A stretch of DNA of 64,000 nt, from NCBI RefSeq assembly GCF_030814695.1, contig NZ_JAUSVL010000001.1, positions 1,710,227-1,774,226 of the forward strand, read 5' to 3'. Below are positions 36,109 through 44,836 of the stretch, piece after piece; position 1 is the stretch's first letter, and each line of letters begins with the position of its first letter. The notes below the pieces were generated by a model. The model saw only the letters and a list, made by a program, of their open reading frames with translations, searched no databases and was not told where the DNA came from. The translations under genes and the position numbers were made by a program. This DNA comes from Oligosphaera ethanolica. Lineage in GTDB: Bacteria; Verrucomicrobiota; Lentisphaeria; Oligosphaerales; Oligosphaeraceae.

Positions 36109-36465
36109 GGAAACCGTAGCGAGAAAGCCGCTGGCCAAATGGTCGGCGGCAATGATAGTGTTTTCTCCGCAGATTCCGCAGATTGGCGCCGATTTTTTTT
36201 AGATTGGCTGCTTGGACATCCAAGGCCCAGCCTGCCACACATCGCGGCGCCAGTTGCCGGATGCGACATGCGCTCGTTACCGGATTGCGGCGTAGGCAAC
36301 GGCGCCCGCTTGGAAATTCCACTCCGGCCAGGGGGGCTGCCCCCTGGCAACCCCCGCGGGCTCCTGCCTCGTCTCGCCCTGGCAACCCCCGCAGGCTCCG
36401 CCTCGCCGGCCTGCCCGGGCGCTCCGGGCGGAGCCCGGTGCTCAGCAAAGCGGCCGGGAATGGCC
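36109..36465. other. Intergenic region with short inverted repeats
   Basis: Contains TCCGCAGATTCCGCAGATT at about 36165-36185, repeated inverted at 39595-39635, so the pair flanks the large SUMF1 gene. It also has GC-rich palindromes (CCAGGGGGGCTGCCCCCTGG). No gene. Confidence 0.6.
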
Positions 36466-39423
36466 CTACTGAACTGGCGGCGCGGAAAGCGCCACGCGGA
36501 GGCCGCTGTTGCCGTAGCTGTAGTCCGGCCCGCTCCTGCTGCGGTACGCGGAGCGGCAGTACCTGGCGAGGTTGTCCCAGCTGCCGCCGCGGAGCACGCG
36601 GCCCGCGCCATCGTCCGTCTCCCGGCCAGCGGGTCCTGCCGGCTGTGCCAAGGTCACCGGCCCCGCCGGATACGTCTCAAACTTGTCCTGGCACCACTCC
36701 CAGACATTGCCGATCATATCGTATAGGCACCAGGCGTTGGGCTTGAACTGGCCGACCGCAATGGTGGTCCCTCGATATTCGCCTTTCTTCCCAGCGCCAT
36801 AGGGGTAATTCCCTCTGAAGTTGGCCATCGACGCGTCCAGCGAATCACCATAGTGGAAGGCCGTCGTCGTCCCCGCTCGGCAGGCGTATTCCCACTCCGC
36901 CTCCAGCGGCAGGCGCAGGCCCGAACCGGCCTCTGTGCAGAACGCCTGGCAGTCGTCCCAGCTCACGCGCTCCACCGGCGCCGTCGCGCCGGCATTCGGA
37001 AAACCCGACGGATTCACCTTCATCACCTTCTCCCACTGCGCCTGAGTCACCTCGGTCTTGCCCAGGTAGAAGCCCTGCGGAATCGTCACTTGATGCTGGG
37101 TTTCGCCACTACTGCGGCCCGTCTCAGTGGTCGGACTCCCCATGGTGAAGGTCCCCGCCGGAATATACACCAGCTCAATGCCGCTTTGCTCGTGGATGAT
37201 CGCCTGCACCCAGCCCGTGTTCGTGTAGGACTCCGGGCCCGCGCCTGGTGCCAGGCGGAAGCCCTCCGGAACCCGCTGATGGCGACTGGATTCAGCCCAG
37301 AGCGCCTTCGCCTCGGCATGTTCGGCATCAAGGGCCAGGGCCTTATCTGCTGCGGCCAGGACCGCCGGCCAGTCCTTTTGGACCTTCGCCGCGCGCGCAA
37401 CAGCCAAATGCGACTCAATTATGGCAGCATCAACATTCGCCTTAAGCTGTTTCGCCTCGGCATGTTCGGCATCAAGGGCCAGGGCCTTATCTGCTGCGGC
37501 CAAGACCGCCGGCCAGTCCTTGTTGGTCATCGCCGTGCGCGCAACAGCCAAATGCGACTCAATTATCGCATTCATCTTGAGCACCTTCGCCTCGGCGTTG
37601 GCTGCGTCCAGGGCCAATGCCTTATCTACTGCCGCCATGGCCTCAGCCCAATCCTGCACGTTTATCGCCGTGCGTGACACGGCCATATGAACATTAATTC
37701 GTGCTGCGCGTTGGTGCATGAGAACAATAGTGCGGCCACCGGCCAGTACCGCTAGAAACACAATAACAATCATCACCAGTCGCTTTATTTTCTGTCGATG
37801 AGAAAGCTGGTCCTGCCGACAATGACGCAACAACCGTTCCGCCTCGGGGTGTCCTTGGTGATAAACCAGAAGCGCCTCGCAGGCAGCTTCCACTTCTGTC
37901 CAGCATTTCATAGTCCATGCCTGCTGGGCCTTCCGCAACAACCTTTCAACGGCCGCTTTGGACATCTCTGCCATCTGGGCCAACTCTTCAGCAGCCGTGC
38001 TTTCAACATTGAGGGCACTAGCTTGGGTGCAAAGAGCTGAGCAAGCTTCATAGTCGTTCTGGGATAATTTTTCACGGGCTGATGTCAGCAATGCGTCATA
38101 TTCGGCCTTGAGAGCCGAATAATCTTTCTCCAGCTTCGCCAGTGGCTCCAAGGCAGACTGCATTCGCTGAGCGCAGACGGGATCATCGGCGTCGCCAATA
38201 CTGTCTTGCAGGGACCACAACAGCGTCAACAGCCGTCCGCAGGAAACGAGCTTACGGTTTTCATACAAAGCCCGGGCGATCGGAATGCCGGCAACGAAGT
38301 CGTCCACATTTTTCTTTTCGGCTGCCGCGCCTGCCACCGCTCTCTGGCATAAATCAGCCAGTACCTCAGAATCGGGAAAATCATGCCTGGCCGTCTCTGC
38401 CAGCTGCTGCGCTTGTCGCCATCGTCTTAAAGCAATGGCCTTTTCAAGCTCGGCAGCAGTTGCCGTAACCCGCTTTGCTAACTGATCCAGCTGATTGCGG
38501 ACTTCATTGGCCGTGGCATTTTCCGGGAAGATATCCAAGCATTCTGTCACTGCCTGTGCTGCAACCACATAGTTGTGTTTTTCCATGGCCGTTGCCATAG
38601 CGGTGAGTAGCTCATCGCGCCGTTGGAAAGCGGCTGCCGCGCCTGCCACCGCTCTCTGGCATAAATCAGCCAGTACCTCAGAATCGGGAAAATCATGCCT
38701 GGCCGTCTCTGCCAGCTGCTGCGCTTGCCTCCATCGTCTTGAAACAATGGCCTTTTCAAGCTCGGCAGCAGTTGCCGTAACCCGCTTTGCCAACTGATCC
38801 AGCTGCTTGCGGACTTCAGTGGCGGTGGCATTTGCCGGGAAGATATCCAGACATTCTGTCACTGCCTGTGCTGCAGCCGCATAGTTGTGTTTCTCCATGG
38901 CCGTTGCCATAGCGGTGAGTAGCTCCTCCCGCCGTTGCAAAGCGGCCTTGATGGCCGTAGCCATAGTCGAGAGTTGCTCGTCTCGCTGCTGCAAAGCAGT
39001 CTTGGCAGCCTCATTCAAGGCGCTGATCTCAGCGAGTAGTTCCTGCCCCTTACCTCCGGGCAGCCGGGCGTTCTTTGGCACATGGCCATATTCATTCGCA
39101 ACCCGACTCCATTTGTTGTCGTTGCTGTAAGCACGCATTTTCTGCGCACTATCCCGCACGCTCAAGAACGCCTTCACCTCGGTACCACACCTCCCGCAGA
39201 AAGGCCTGTGCACCGGGTGTTCGCATTCGCACTCTGGACAAAGACAGGTCAGACCGGCACCGCAGCTGACACAGAATTTCACGCCGTCACGATTGCGCGC
39301 GTGACAAGAAGGACAGACGTTGTCGTCAAAGAGACCGCCGGATAGCCCCGAAATGCGCGTGCCGCATTCCGGACAGAATTTCGCCGTATCAGCAATCTCT
39401 TTATGGCATTGGGGACAGTGCAC
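36466..39423 (-). CDS. Zinc-ribbon / TPR-like / SUMF1 fusion membrane protein
   Basis: A 985-aa protein. The start is GTG 39423 (GGGAGGA eight bases upstream); a GTG at 39456 in frame lacks a ribosome site. Order: zinc ribbons (CPQC...CPEC, CPSC...CVSC, CPEC...CGRC) in residues 1-85; long alpha-helical coiled repeats, including two near-identical roughly 104-residue units (DNA 38330-38950); one TM helix at about 548-569; three TPR-like repeats (DWPAVLAAADKALALDAEHA); and a C-terminal SUMF1 domain from about 740 (GTFTMGSP, EVTQAQWEKVM, GNVWEWCQDKF, GLRVALSAPPVQ). This puts the ribbons in the cytoplasm and SUMF1 outside. It may be a surface or signalling scaffold; substrate unknown. Confidence 0.8.
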   Translation of the reverse strand: MHCPQCHKEIADTAKFCPECGTRISGLSGGLFDDNVCPSCHARNRDGVKFCVSCGAGLTCLCPECECEHPVHRPFCGRCGTEVKAFLSVRDSAQKMRAYSNDNKWSRVANEYGHVPKNARLPGGKGQELLAEISALNEAAKTALQQRDEQLSTMATAIKAALQRREELLTAMATAMEKHNYAAAAQAVTECLDIFPANATATEVRKQLDQLAKRVTATAAELEKAIVSRRWRQAQQLAETARHDFPDSEVLADLCQRAVAGAAAAFQRRDELLTAMATAMEKHNYVVAAQAVTECLDIFPENATANEVRNQLDQLAKRVTATAAELEKAIALRRWRQAQQLAETARHDFPDSEVLADLCQRAVAGAAAEKKNVDDFVAGIPIARALYENRKLVSCGRLLTLLWSLQDSIGDADDPVCAQRMQSALEPLAKLEKDYSALKAEYDALLTSAREKLSQNDYEACSALCTQASALNVESTAAEELAQMAEMSKAAVERLLRKAQQAWTMKCWTEVEAACEALLVYHQGHPEAERLLRHCRQDQLSHRQKIKRLVMIVIVFLAVLAGGRTIVLMHQRAARINVHMAVSRTAINVQDWAEAMAAVDKALALDAANAEAKVLKMNAIIESHLAVARTAMTNKDWPAVLAAADKALALDAEHAEAKQLKANVDAAIIESHLAVARAAKVQKDWPAVLAAADKALALDAEHAEAKALWAESSRHQRVPEGFRLAPGAGPESYTNTGWVQAIIHEQSGIELVYIPAGTFTMGSPTTETGRSSGETQHQVTIPQGFYLGKTEVTQAQWEKVMKVNPSGFPNAGATAPVERVSWDDCQAFCTEAGSGLRLPLEAEWEYACRAGTTTAFHYGDSLDASMANFRGNYPYGAGKKGEYRGTTIAVGQFKPNAWCLYDMIGNVWEWCQDKFETYPAGPVTLAQPAGPAGRETDDGAGRVLRGGSWDNLARYCRSAYRSRSGPDYSYGNSGLRVALSAPPVQ

Positions 39424-39649
39424 CGACGATTCCTCCCTAATTGCTGTAACAGTCACTCAGGCAATCACACCATGCCTGACCATGACAGCAACGCTGTCTC
39501 AAATATCGCCCCCACGACAATCATGTCAAATGAATGTAGTACGACGAAAAAATAAGCAGGCGATCCTGGGCCCCAAGCAGCCAGTCTCAAACATCATCTG
39601 CGTTAATCTGCGGAATCTGCGGAAAGAACACTACCATGGCCGAAGAGCC

Positions 39650-40022
39650 CCGGTCGGCGGCGCTTGTGTTTCCGGCTTGAGTTTGTCTCTAGCCGTGGTC
39701 GCCCAGTTATACGAAACAATGCAGGCAGTTCTCCGCGAACGCTAAATTTCGTGACCTGAGCGTCCGCCTCAAAACGGCCAAATAGAGACCGCGACAGGCA
39801 CGCCCGGCGCACAAAGAGACGCGTTTATAGGCGGCAAAAGCCCCAGGCATAGAAACCTCATAAACCAGTGGACTTCTGACCTCGGCTACAGAGACAAGTG
39901 CCGAGATTGCCGGCCTGCGGGCGGTCAAAACGGCCCGCCAAGCGGTCTCGGCGGCGCCGGAGGGCGCCACGGGCAAACGCCGCAACACACTGCGTTTACG
40001 CCACTTGCGGAGAAAATAAAAA
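39650..40022. repeat. Repeat region downstream of tRNA-Ala (copy C)
   Basis: Matches 11200-11570 and 33790-34020. Because here it directly follows a complete tRNA gene and its terminator, this copy probably shows the original context. Bases 39424-39649 show nothing else besides the short inverted repeat. Confidence 0.75.
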
Positions 40023-40050
40023 CGCCATCGAGTAGCTGGACTCGATGGCG
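40012..40050 (-). terminator. Terminator of tRNA-Ala
   Basis: CGCCATCGAG (40023-40032) and CTCGATGGCG (40041-40050) form a perfect 10-bp stem with an 8-nt loop, followed on the minus strand by TTTTTATTTTC. Confidence 0.88.
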
Positions 40051-40063
40051 TCGATAAACGGGG

Positions 40064-40140
40064 TGGTGGAGCATATCGGGCTCGAACCGATGACCTTCTG
40101 CATGCCATGCAGACGCTCTAGCCAACTGAGCTAATGCCCC
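40064..40140 (-). tRNA. tRNA-Ala, anticodon GGC
   Basis: A 77-nt cloverleaf including encoded CCA. The acceptor is GGGGCAT/ATGCTCC with one G-T pair, D arm GCTC...GAGC, anticodon stem TCTGC/GCAGA around loop ATGGCAT (anticodon GGC, reading GCC), and T arm ATCGG-TTCGAGC-CCGAT. Its 3' terminal sequence recurs as TGGTGGAGC in the 459-bp repeats, so this gene may be an integration or recombination site. Confidence 0.96.
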
Positions 40141-40159
40141 ATTTTTTGGAAACAGCTTT

Positions 40160-40187
40160 ACTATAGGGATGCTTCGCTACAAATCAA
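40160..40187 (-). promoter_or_regulatory. Predicted promoter of tRNA-Ala
   Basis: Minus strand TTGATT (40187-40182), 16-bp spacer, TATAGT (40165-40160), 20 bp before the tRNA 5' end. Confidence 0.6.
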
Positions 40188-40277
40188 ACAAATCCGTGCT
40201 ATTTTTTGACTTGGCGTTACTTTTTTTCAACTGGCCGAGACAGCATCGGCCTAAGCCACCCAGAAAGGACCCCTGCC

Positions 40278-40949
40278 ATGAAATCTCACTTCCAGCACTT
40301 CCTGTTGAAGCTCGTTTTGGCGGTTGCCGTTGTGGCGCCGATGCTCAGCATTGGCGGCCCCTTGGATGATCGTGACCAGTCGTCGGACCGCGGCGCGGAC
40401 CTTCGGCCCGAGAAACGCCCCGGCAAGCCCGGTGAGAATGACTTGACGAACGCCCGCAAGAATCCCAAGTTCAAGGAGTTCTTTGCCGCCTACGACGAGA
40501 TTGTCGGCATGTACCGCGAGCAGCAGGCGCTGGAGACCGCCAATGATCCCAAAGAGGCACGCAAAGCCAAGAGCAAGCTCGAACGGGTCGACCGCAAACT
40601 TGAGCGGGCCAAGCGGGACTTTTACAAGATCGCCGAAAAAATCCGCAAGCCATTGGATAAGGACTATGACAAGCTTCAAGAGCGCCTGGATGACTTGGGT
40701 AAAAAGGCTGAAGACGCCGAAGCAAAAAAGCAGGAAGACCGCGCCACGAAGTTCTATCAGGAACAAGGCAAGTACACCGGCAGCCATGCCAATCTGAAAA
40801 AACAGATCGATCTGATCAATTATCACCTGTTCTTTGATGAATACGAGCCTGAAAGTCTCGCTGATGAGCCAAAGGACGAACTCAAGGATGAGGACAAAGA
40901 GGGCGGCAAGAAGGAAAGAGGCCCGAAGAGGCCGAAGGACCGTCGCTGA
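40278..40949 (+). CDS. Secreted, highly charged coiled-coil protein
   Basis: A 223-aa protein. It starts at ATG 40278 with AAAGGA upstream. Residues 1-27 are a signal peptide (MKSHFQHFLLKLVLAVAVVA...). The mature part is a lysine/glutamate-rich helix predicted to be a coiled coil for about 140 residues, ending in an acidic then basic low-complexity tail (DEPKDELKDEDKEGGKKERG). Family not recognised; its composition suggests a periplasmic structural or chaperone-like protein. It ends at a strong terminator and stands alone. Confidence 0.75.
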   Translation: MKSHFQHFLLKLVLAVAVVAPMLSIGGPLDDRDQSSDRGADLRPEKRPGKPGENDLTNARKNPKFKEFFAAYDEIVGMYREQQALETANDPKEARKAKSKLERVDRKLERAKRDFYKIAEKIRKPLDKDYDKLQERLDDLGKKAEDAEAKKQEDRATKFYQEQGKYTGSHANLKKQIDLINYHLFFDEYEPESLADEPKDELKDEDKEGGKKERGPKRPKDRR

Positions 40950-40978
40950 GCACCACAAGCTGCCACCTGTGAACAAAC

Positions 40979-41020
40979 GCCCCCGTCTGGTCAGTAGTAA
41001 GGACCAGACGGGGGCATTTT
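40979..41020 (+). terminator. Rho-independent terminator
   Basis: A perfect 14-bp stem (GCCCCCGTCTGGTC with its complement) and 9-nt loop, then ATTTT, 30 bp after the charged coiled-coil gene. Confidence 0.9.
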
Positions 41021-41069
41021 CGTGTGGTAATCCATCTCTCCAACGAGGAGATAAATTGTGCGGCCAAGA

Positions 41070-41235
41070 TGGCCAGGCCGCCGGGACGGCGGCGGTCCCA
41101 GGATGAGGGCCATGCCGCCGGGACGGCGGCGCTCCCAGGCAGATTGCCGCCGGGACGGCGGCGGTCCCAGGCAGATTGCCGCCGGGACGGCGGCGGTCCC
41201 AGGATGAAGGCCATGCCGCCGGGACGGCGGCGTGG
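41070..41235. repeat. Palindromic GCCGCCGGGACGGCGGC repeats
   Basis: Five copies of GCCGCCGGGACGGCGGCG separated by short spacers (GTCCCAGG...). A further copy is at about 41850. Each copy can fold into a small hairpin. Confidence 0.85.
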
Positions 41236-41308
41236 GATTATGTCCATTGCGTCCATGCTGTCCATAGAGCTCCCCGGTGCCTTGTCGGGAAGCAGGCCGC
41301 ATGCGCCG

Positions 41309-41760
41309 GTGCGGGCGAGACGCCCGCACCACAAGCGAATGACGCGCGTGACCGTTCTGTGGTCGAGTGAGGCGCTGGCCTCAGCGAGGGTGCGGGCGAG
41401 ACGCCCGCACCACAAGCGAATGACGCGCGTGACCGTTCTGTGGTCGAGTGAGGCGCTGGCCTCAGCGAGGGTGCGGGCGAGACGCCCGCACCACAATCGA
41501 ATGACGCGCGTGACCGTTCTGTGGTCGAGTGAGGCGCTGGCCGCAGCGAGGGTGCGGGCGAGACGCCCGCACCACAATCGAATGACGCGCATGACCGTTC
41601 TGTGGTCGAGTGAGGCGCAGGCCTCAGCGAGGGTGCGGGCGAGACGCCCGCACCACAATCGAATGACGCGCATGACCGTTCTGTGGTCGAGTGAGGCGCA
41701 GGCCTCAGCGAGGGTGCGGGCGAGACGCCCGCGCCAGAAGCGACGAGGGGCGGCGTGATA
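41309..41760. repeat. 81-bp tandem repeat, five full copies and a partial sixth
   Basis: Copies begin at 41309, 41390, 41471, 41552, 41633 and 41714. Each starts with the palindrome GTGCGGGCGAGACGCCCGCA. Because 81 is a multiple of three, long open frames run through on both strands, but they have no ribosome site or recognisable product. Confidence 0.92.
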
Positions 41761-41875
41761 ATCGGAAGGCGGGCGCCAACGACACATGACGCTGATGGGC
41801 GGCGCGACGATGCGGGCGCGCCCGCACCCGAGTTTTGCCAAACTCCATGCCGCCGGGACGGCGGCGCGCACCTGC

Positions 41876-44662
41876 TCAGGGCTGGAGTTCGATGATGCCG
41901 GCGGCGGCGACATTGTAGGAGTAGCCGCCGGTGGGGGCCCACATCAGCCACAGATTGTCGTCGCCTTTGCGGACGGTCAGATTGAAGGCCAGGCGATTGT
42001 TGCGCGCGGGGTCGAGGCCGAGCGACGCGAGAGGAATGGCGATTTCCGCCTGCCAGAGATCCGGCCGGGGGCGCGTCGCCGCATATAGGAACATCGGCGA
42101 CGCCGGTGCCATGCTCGGCTCAGCGGCGCCGTCCTTGGCAATCCTGTGTTCAATCACGCCATTGCCATAGCTGCGGAAGATATGAATGGGCTGTGCAGGG
42201 GCGGGGGGGAGCGCCTGCAGGCTGCATTCCACGGCATCGTAATCGCCCCAGGTGGCACCGTCGAGTTTCGCGGTAGCCGCAACGGGATTGGTCACTGCCA
42301 CGTAGAGGAATTCGCCATCGTGGCTGAGCCAAGCGGAGCTGCTGCGGGCGGCGGCGGCACCATTGTAGTTCTTGGCGAGGGGCATGGCATCGGCGGCGAG
42401 GCGGCCGGCCCATTCGTCGGCCTCGATCACGCCATTAATTGCGGGCGCGGCGTTCGTCCGGCGCACCTTATACAACGGTGGGGTGCCGGCCGGCGGCGCT
42501 GGCCGCGCGGGCGGCGCCGCGCGTTTGGGCAGCGGCGGCAGGGGGCGTGGGGGCTCATGCGTCCAGGGCACCGGCGTCACCACGGGGCGCAGGGCATCGA
42601 CGTAGAGGCCCATCTTCGCAAAGGGCGGCGCCTGGAAACCGGGGATGCGCTGGAAGACAGCGGCAGCGGCCTTGAAGCGGAAATCGCCCTTGGCGATATC
42701 TTCGAAGCCGGGATCGTCGTCGGTCTGCCAGTTCGAGTCATCGAGCTGCCAGTTGCCACTGCTGGGCTCGGCGCTCATCACCAGCAGGTTGCGCTGGGCG
42801 CGGTTCACACGCATGGCACTGGGCTGTGCGTCCATGAAGCCGACCAGCGCGGGGTAGCGTGTGATGTAGGGTTCGCTGGTAATATCGACATCCTGCAGCA
42901 GGCGTTTCTGCCACAGTTCGGATTCGACGTAGGTCCGCCAGCGCTGGTCATTCCAGGGTGATGATCCCAGCGGGCGCTTGCACTCGATGAAGACGTTGTC
43001 GGTGGCTAGATTATCGTGGCCACCGTGGGAGAACACCGTTCCGAAGTTGCCTTTACCGGGCTCGCCGCAACGGAAGAAGACATTACCGACGACCTTTTCG
43101 CCGCCATCGCCGTCATCGAAATAGATGGCGGCATTGCCGTGTCCCAAGGGGCGGCCGATGTTATACCAAAAATTATAGCGCACGACATTGCCGCGGCAGG
43201 ACGGATTGCGGCCCTTGTAGAGCGCCCCGGCGTCATCGGCGGCCAAGCAGACATCGTGGACGACATTGTATTCGAAGACATGATCATTGCCGGACAGACT
43301 GATGGCCATGTGCGGTGCGTCATGGACGCGGTTATGGCGGGCGTTGTTGCCGACGCCGCGGAGCGCAATGGCCGATGCGTAGGTCAATTGATGCACGGCG
43401 AAACGCCAAATGTGGCAGTTTTCGATTACGTGCCCGGCGGGCGTCAGCGTCTTGCGGTCGCCGCCAGTGACATTGACGCCGCCCGTGCCCGTGTCGTGGA
43501 CATCGCAGCCGACCACCCGCGCCGCGTTGCCGCCGTTGACACGGATGCCCTCGCGCTGCTGGTTGCGCACCACGCAGCCCTCAACGCGGAAGTCGTCGCA
43601 ATCGTCTGCTGATATACCGACCTGCCCTTCTTCAATGACCAGTCCCTGCAGGTATACATGCGGCGTCTTGCTGAAGTGCAGAACTGAACCGCGCAGCACC
43701 GTGATGGCCAGGCGCGCCGTCGCTGGCGGGGCCGGCGGCCAGCAATACAACCGCTTGTTCTCGCAGTCGATGGTGTATTCGCCGGGCCGGGTCAATTCTT
43801 CCAGCAGATTGACCGCGCGCCAGCGCCGAGGCGAGGGGTTTCCCTGGCGCAGGCCGTATTGATGGCCGCGACTGAGGGTGATCTGTCGCGTCGCGGTGTC
43901 GATGTTTGCGACTTTGAGCACCTGCTCATACCAATCGAAACACCAGTACCCATGCAGCCACAGCCCACGGTCGGCATGCCAGCGGGCCGGCCTATCCCCG
44001 CTGTACTGGAAAATACCGCCACGGTCCTCGACCTTCCTTGCCTTGCTGGGATTGGCTGCATCGAATGCCCCGCCAGAACTGAAGGTGGCGCCGCTGTCGA
44101 TGATCTTCTCGATAGTCGCCCAGCCATCCTCCGGCCAACAAGCCAGGTCCATACGTTGCCCATCGCAGTAGAGCTCCGGTAGGGCAAAGGGCATGCGGAA
44201 GCGCTCCTCGATCTTCGTCGGCAGGGCAATTCCCGCTGCCGCCAGATCGACCGCCAGAATGTGGTCGACCGCTGCCGGGTCTATGATCGCCCGCAGCGCC
44301 GGCGCCGTCACCGGTTGAAAAAGCTCGGGCGCGAGCCGGCGCGAGCCGGACAGGCGCGCGGTGCCGGGCTCGGCGGCCCGGATCAGCAGCGGCGAGGCCG
44401 CCGAGCCGCCGTCCTGCTCGGCAAAGCGCACGGTTGCCGACAGCTCGTAGAGGCCCGGCAGCAGCACAATTTCGCCGCCGGGAGTGCCTGTAGCTTGTGC
44501 CTGTTCGCGCAAGACGTCGCGAGCCCGGGCCAGCGACGCCAGGGGTGCGTTGCGGCTGCCGTCGCCCTGATCATTGCCCTGGGGACTGACGTAGAGCGTC
44601 ACGGCATGACTGGAAACGGCGGCGCAGAAGATGATGCCAATGGCACAATGGCTGATTTTCAT
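41876..44662 (-). CDS. Secreted right-handed beta-helix protein with CBM9-like C-terminus (GH141-like)
   Basis: A 928-aa protein. The signal peptide ends near SSHA (residues 1-20). The start TLYVSPQGNDQGDGSRNAPL with LARARDVLRE is the opening of parallel beta-helix glycan-active proteins such as GH141. The central part (about 340-600) is a run of beta-helix coils (VEGCVVRN, VVGCDVHDTGTGGVNV, IENCHIW, FEYNVVHDVCLAADDAGALY). After a Pro/Ala linker, residues about 730-925 resemble a CBM9-like module (INGVIEADEWAG, FLYVAVTNP, WQAEIAIPLASLGLDP). It probably acts on or binds polysaccharide outside the cell. The exact enzyme class cannot be fixed from motifs. Confidence 0.8.
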   Translation of the reverse strand: MKISHCAIGIIFCAAVSSHAVTLYVSPQGNDQGDGSRNAPLASLARARDVLREQAQATGTPGGEIVLLPGLYELSATVRFAEQDGGSAASPLLIRAAEPGTARLSGSRRLAPELFQPVTAPALRAIIDPAAVDHILAVDLAAAGIALPTKIEERFRMPFALPELYCDGQRMDLACWPEDGWATIEKIIDSGATFSSGGAFDAANPSKARKVEDRGGIFQYSGDRPARWHADRGLWLHGYWCFDWYEQVLKVANIDTATRQITLSRGHQYGLRQGNPSPRRWRAVNLLEELTRPGEYTIDCENKRLYCWPPAPPATARLAITVLRGSVLHFSKTPHVYLQGLVIEEGQVGISADDCDDFRVEGCVVRNQQREGIRVNGGNAARVVGCDVHDTGTGGVNVTGGDRKTLTPAGHVIENCHIWRFAVHQLTYASAIALRGVGNNARHNRVHDAPHMAISLSGNDHVFEYNVVHDVCLAADDAGALYKGRNPSCRGNVVRYNFWYNIGRPLGHGNAAIYFDDGDGGEKVVGNVFFRCGEPGKGNFGTVFSHGGHDNLATDNVFIECKRPLGSSPWNDQRWRTYVESELWQKRLLQDVDITSEPYITRYPALVGFMDAQPSAMRVNRAQRNLLVMSAEPSSGNWQLDDSNWQTDDDPGFEDIAKGDFRFKAAAAVFQRIPGFQAPPFAKMGLYVDALRPVVTPVPWTHEPPRPLPPLPKRAAPPARPAPPAGTPPLYKVRRTNAAPAINGVIEADEWAGRLAADAMPLAKNYNGAAAARSSSAWLSHDGEFLYVAVTNPVAATAKLDGATWGDYDAVECSLQALPPAPAQPIHIFRSYGNGVIEHRIAKDGAAEPSMAPASPMFLYAATRPRPDLWQAEIAIPLASLGLDPARNNRLAFNLTVRKGDDNLWLMWAPTGGYSYNVAAAGIIELQP

Positions 44663-44836
44663 GGGCTACCTCACGGCTGAAAGGAGTGTTCGGAGGGTGG
44701 TTCCGGCTGCGTTTGCTGGTCCACGCAGCTCGCAAGGCCAATTGCAGTGCATGGGTAAAGAGGTTACAGTACATCAGCCTTGCGCGGAAAACTACCACCC
44801 GACTTTCCCCCCCCAACATCTGCAGGTCCTGCGCGT

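Noticed and set aside
41309..41760. Possible CRISPR array
   Set aside because: Units are identical end to end without unique spacers, and no cas gene is in the window.
40882..41913. 343-codon minus frame and 244-codon plus frame through the tandem repeats
   Set aside because: An artefact of an 81-bp period divisible by three; no start signal and repetitive Arg/Ala-rich products on both strands.
42146..42961. 271-codon plus-strand frame
   Set aside because: Antisense to the beta-helix protein gene, which has a signal peptide and domain motifs.
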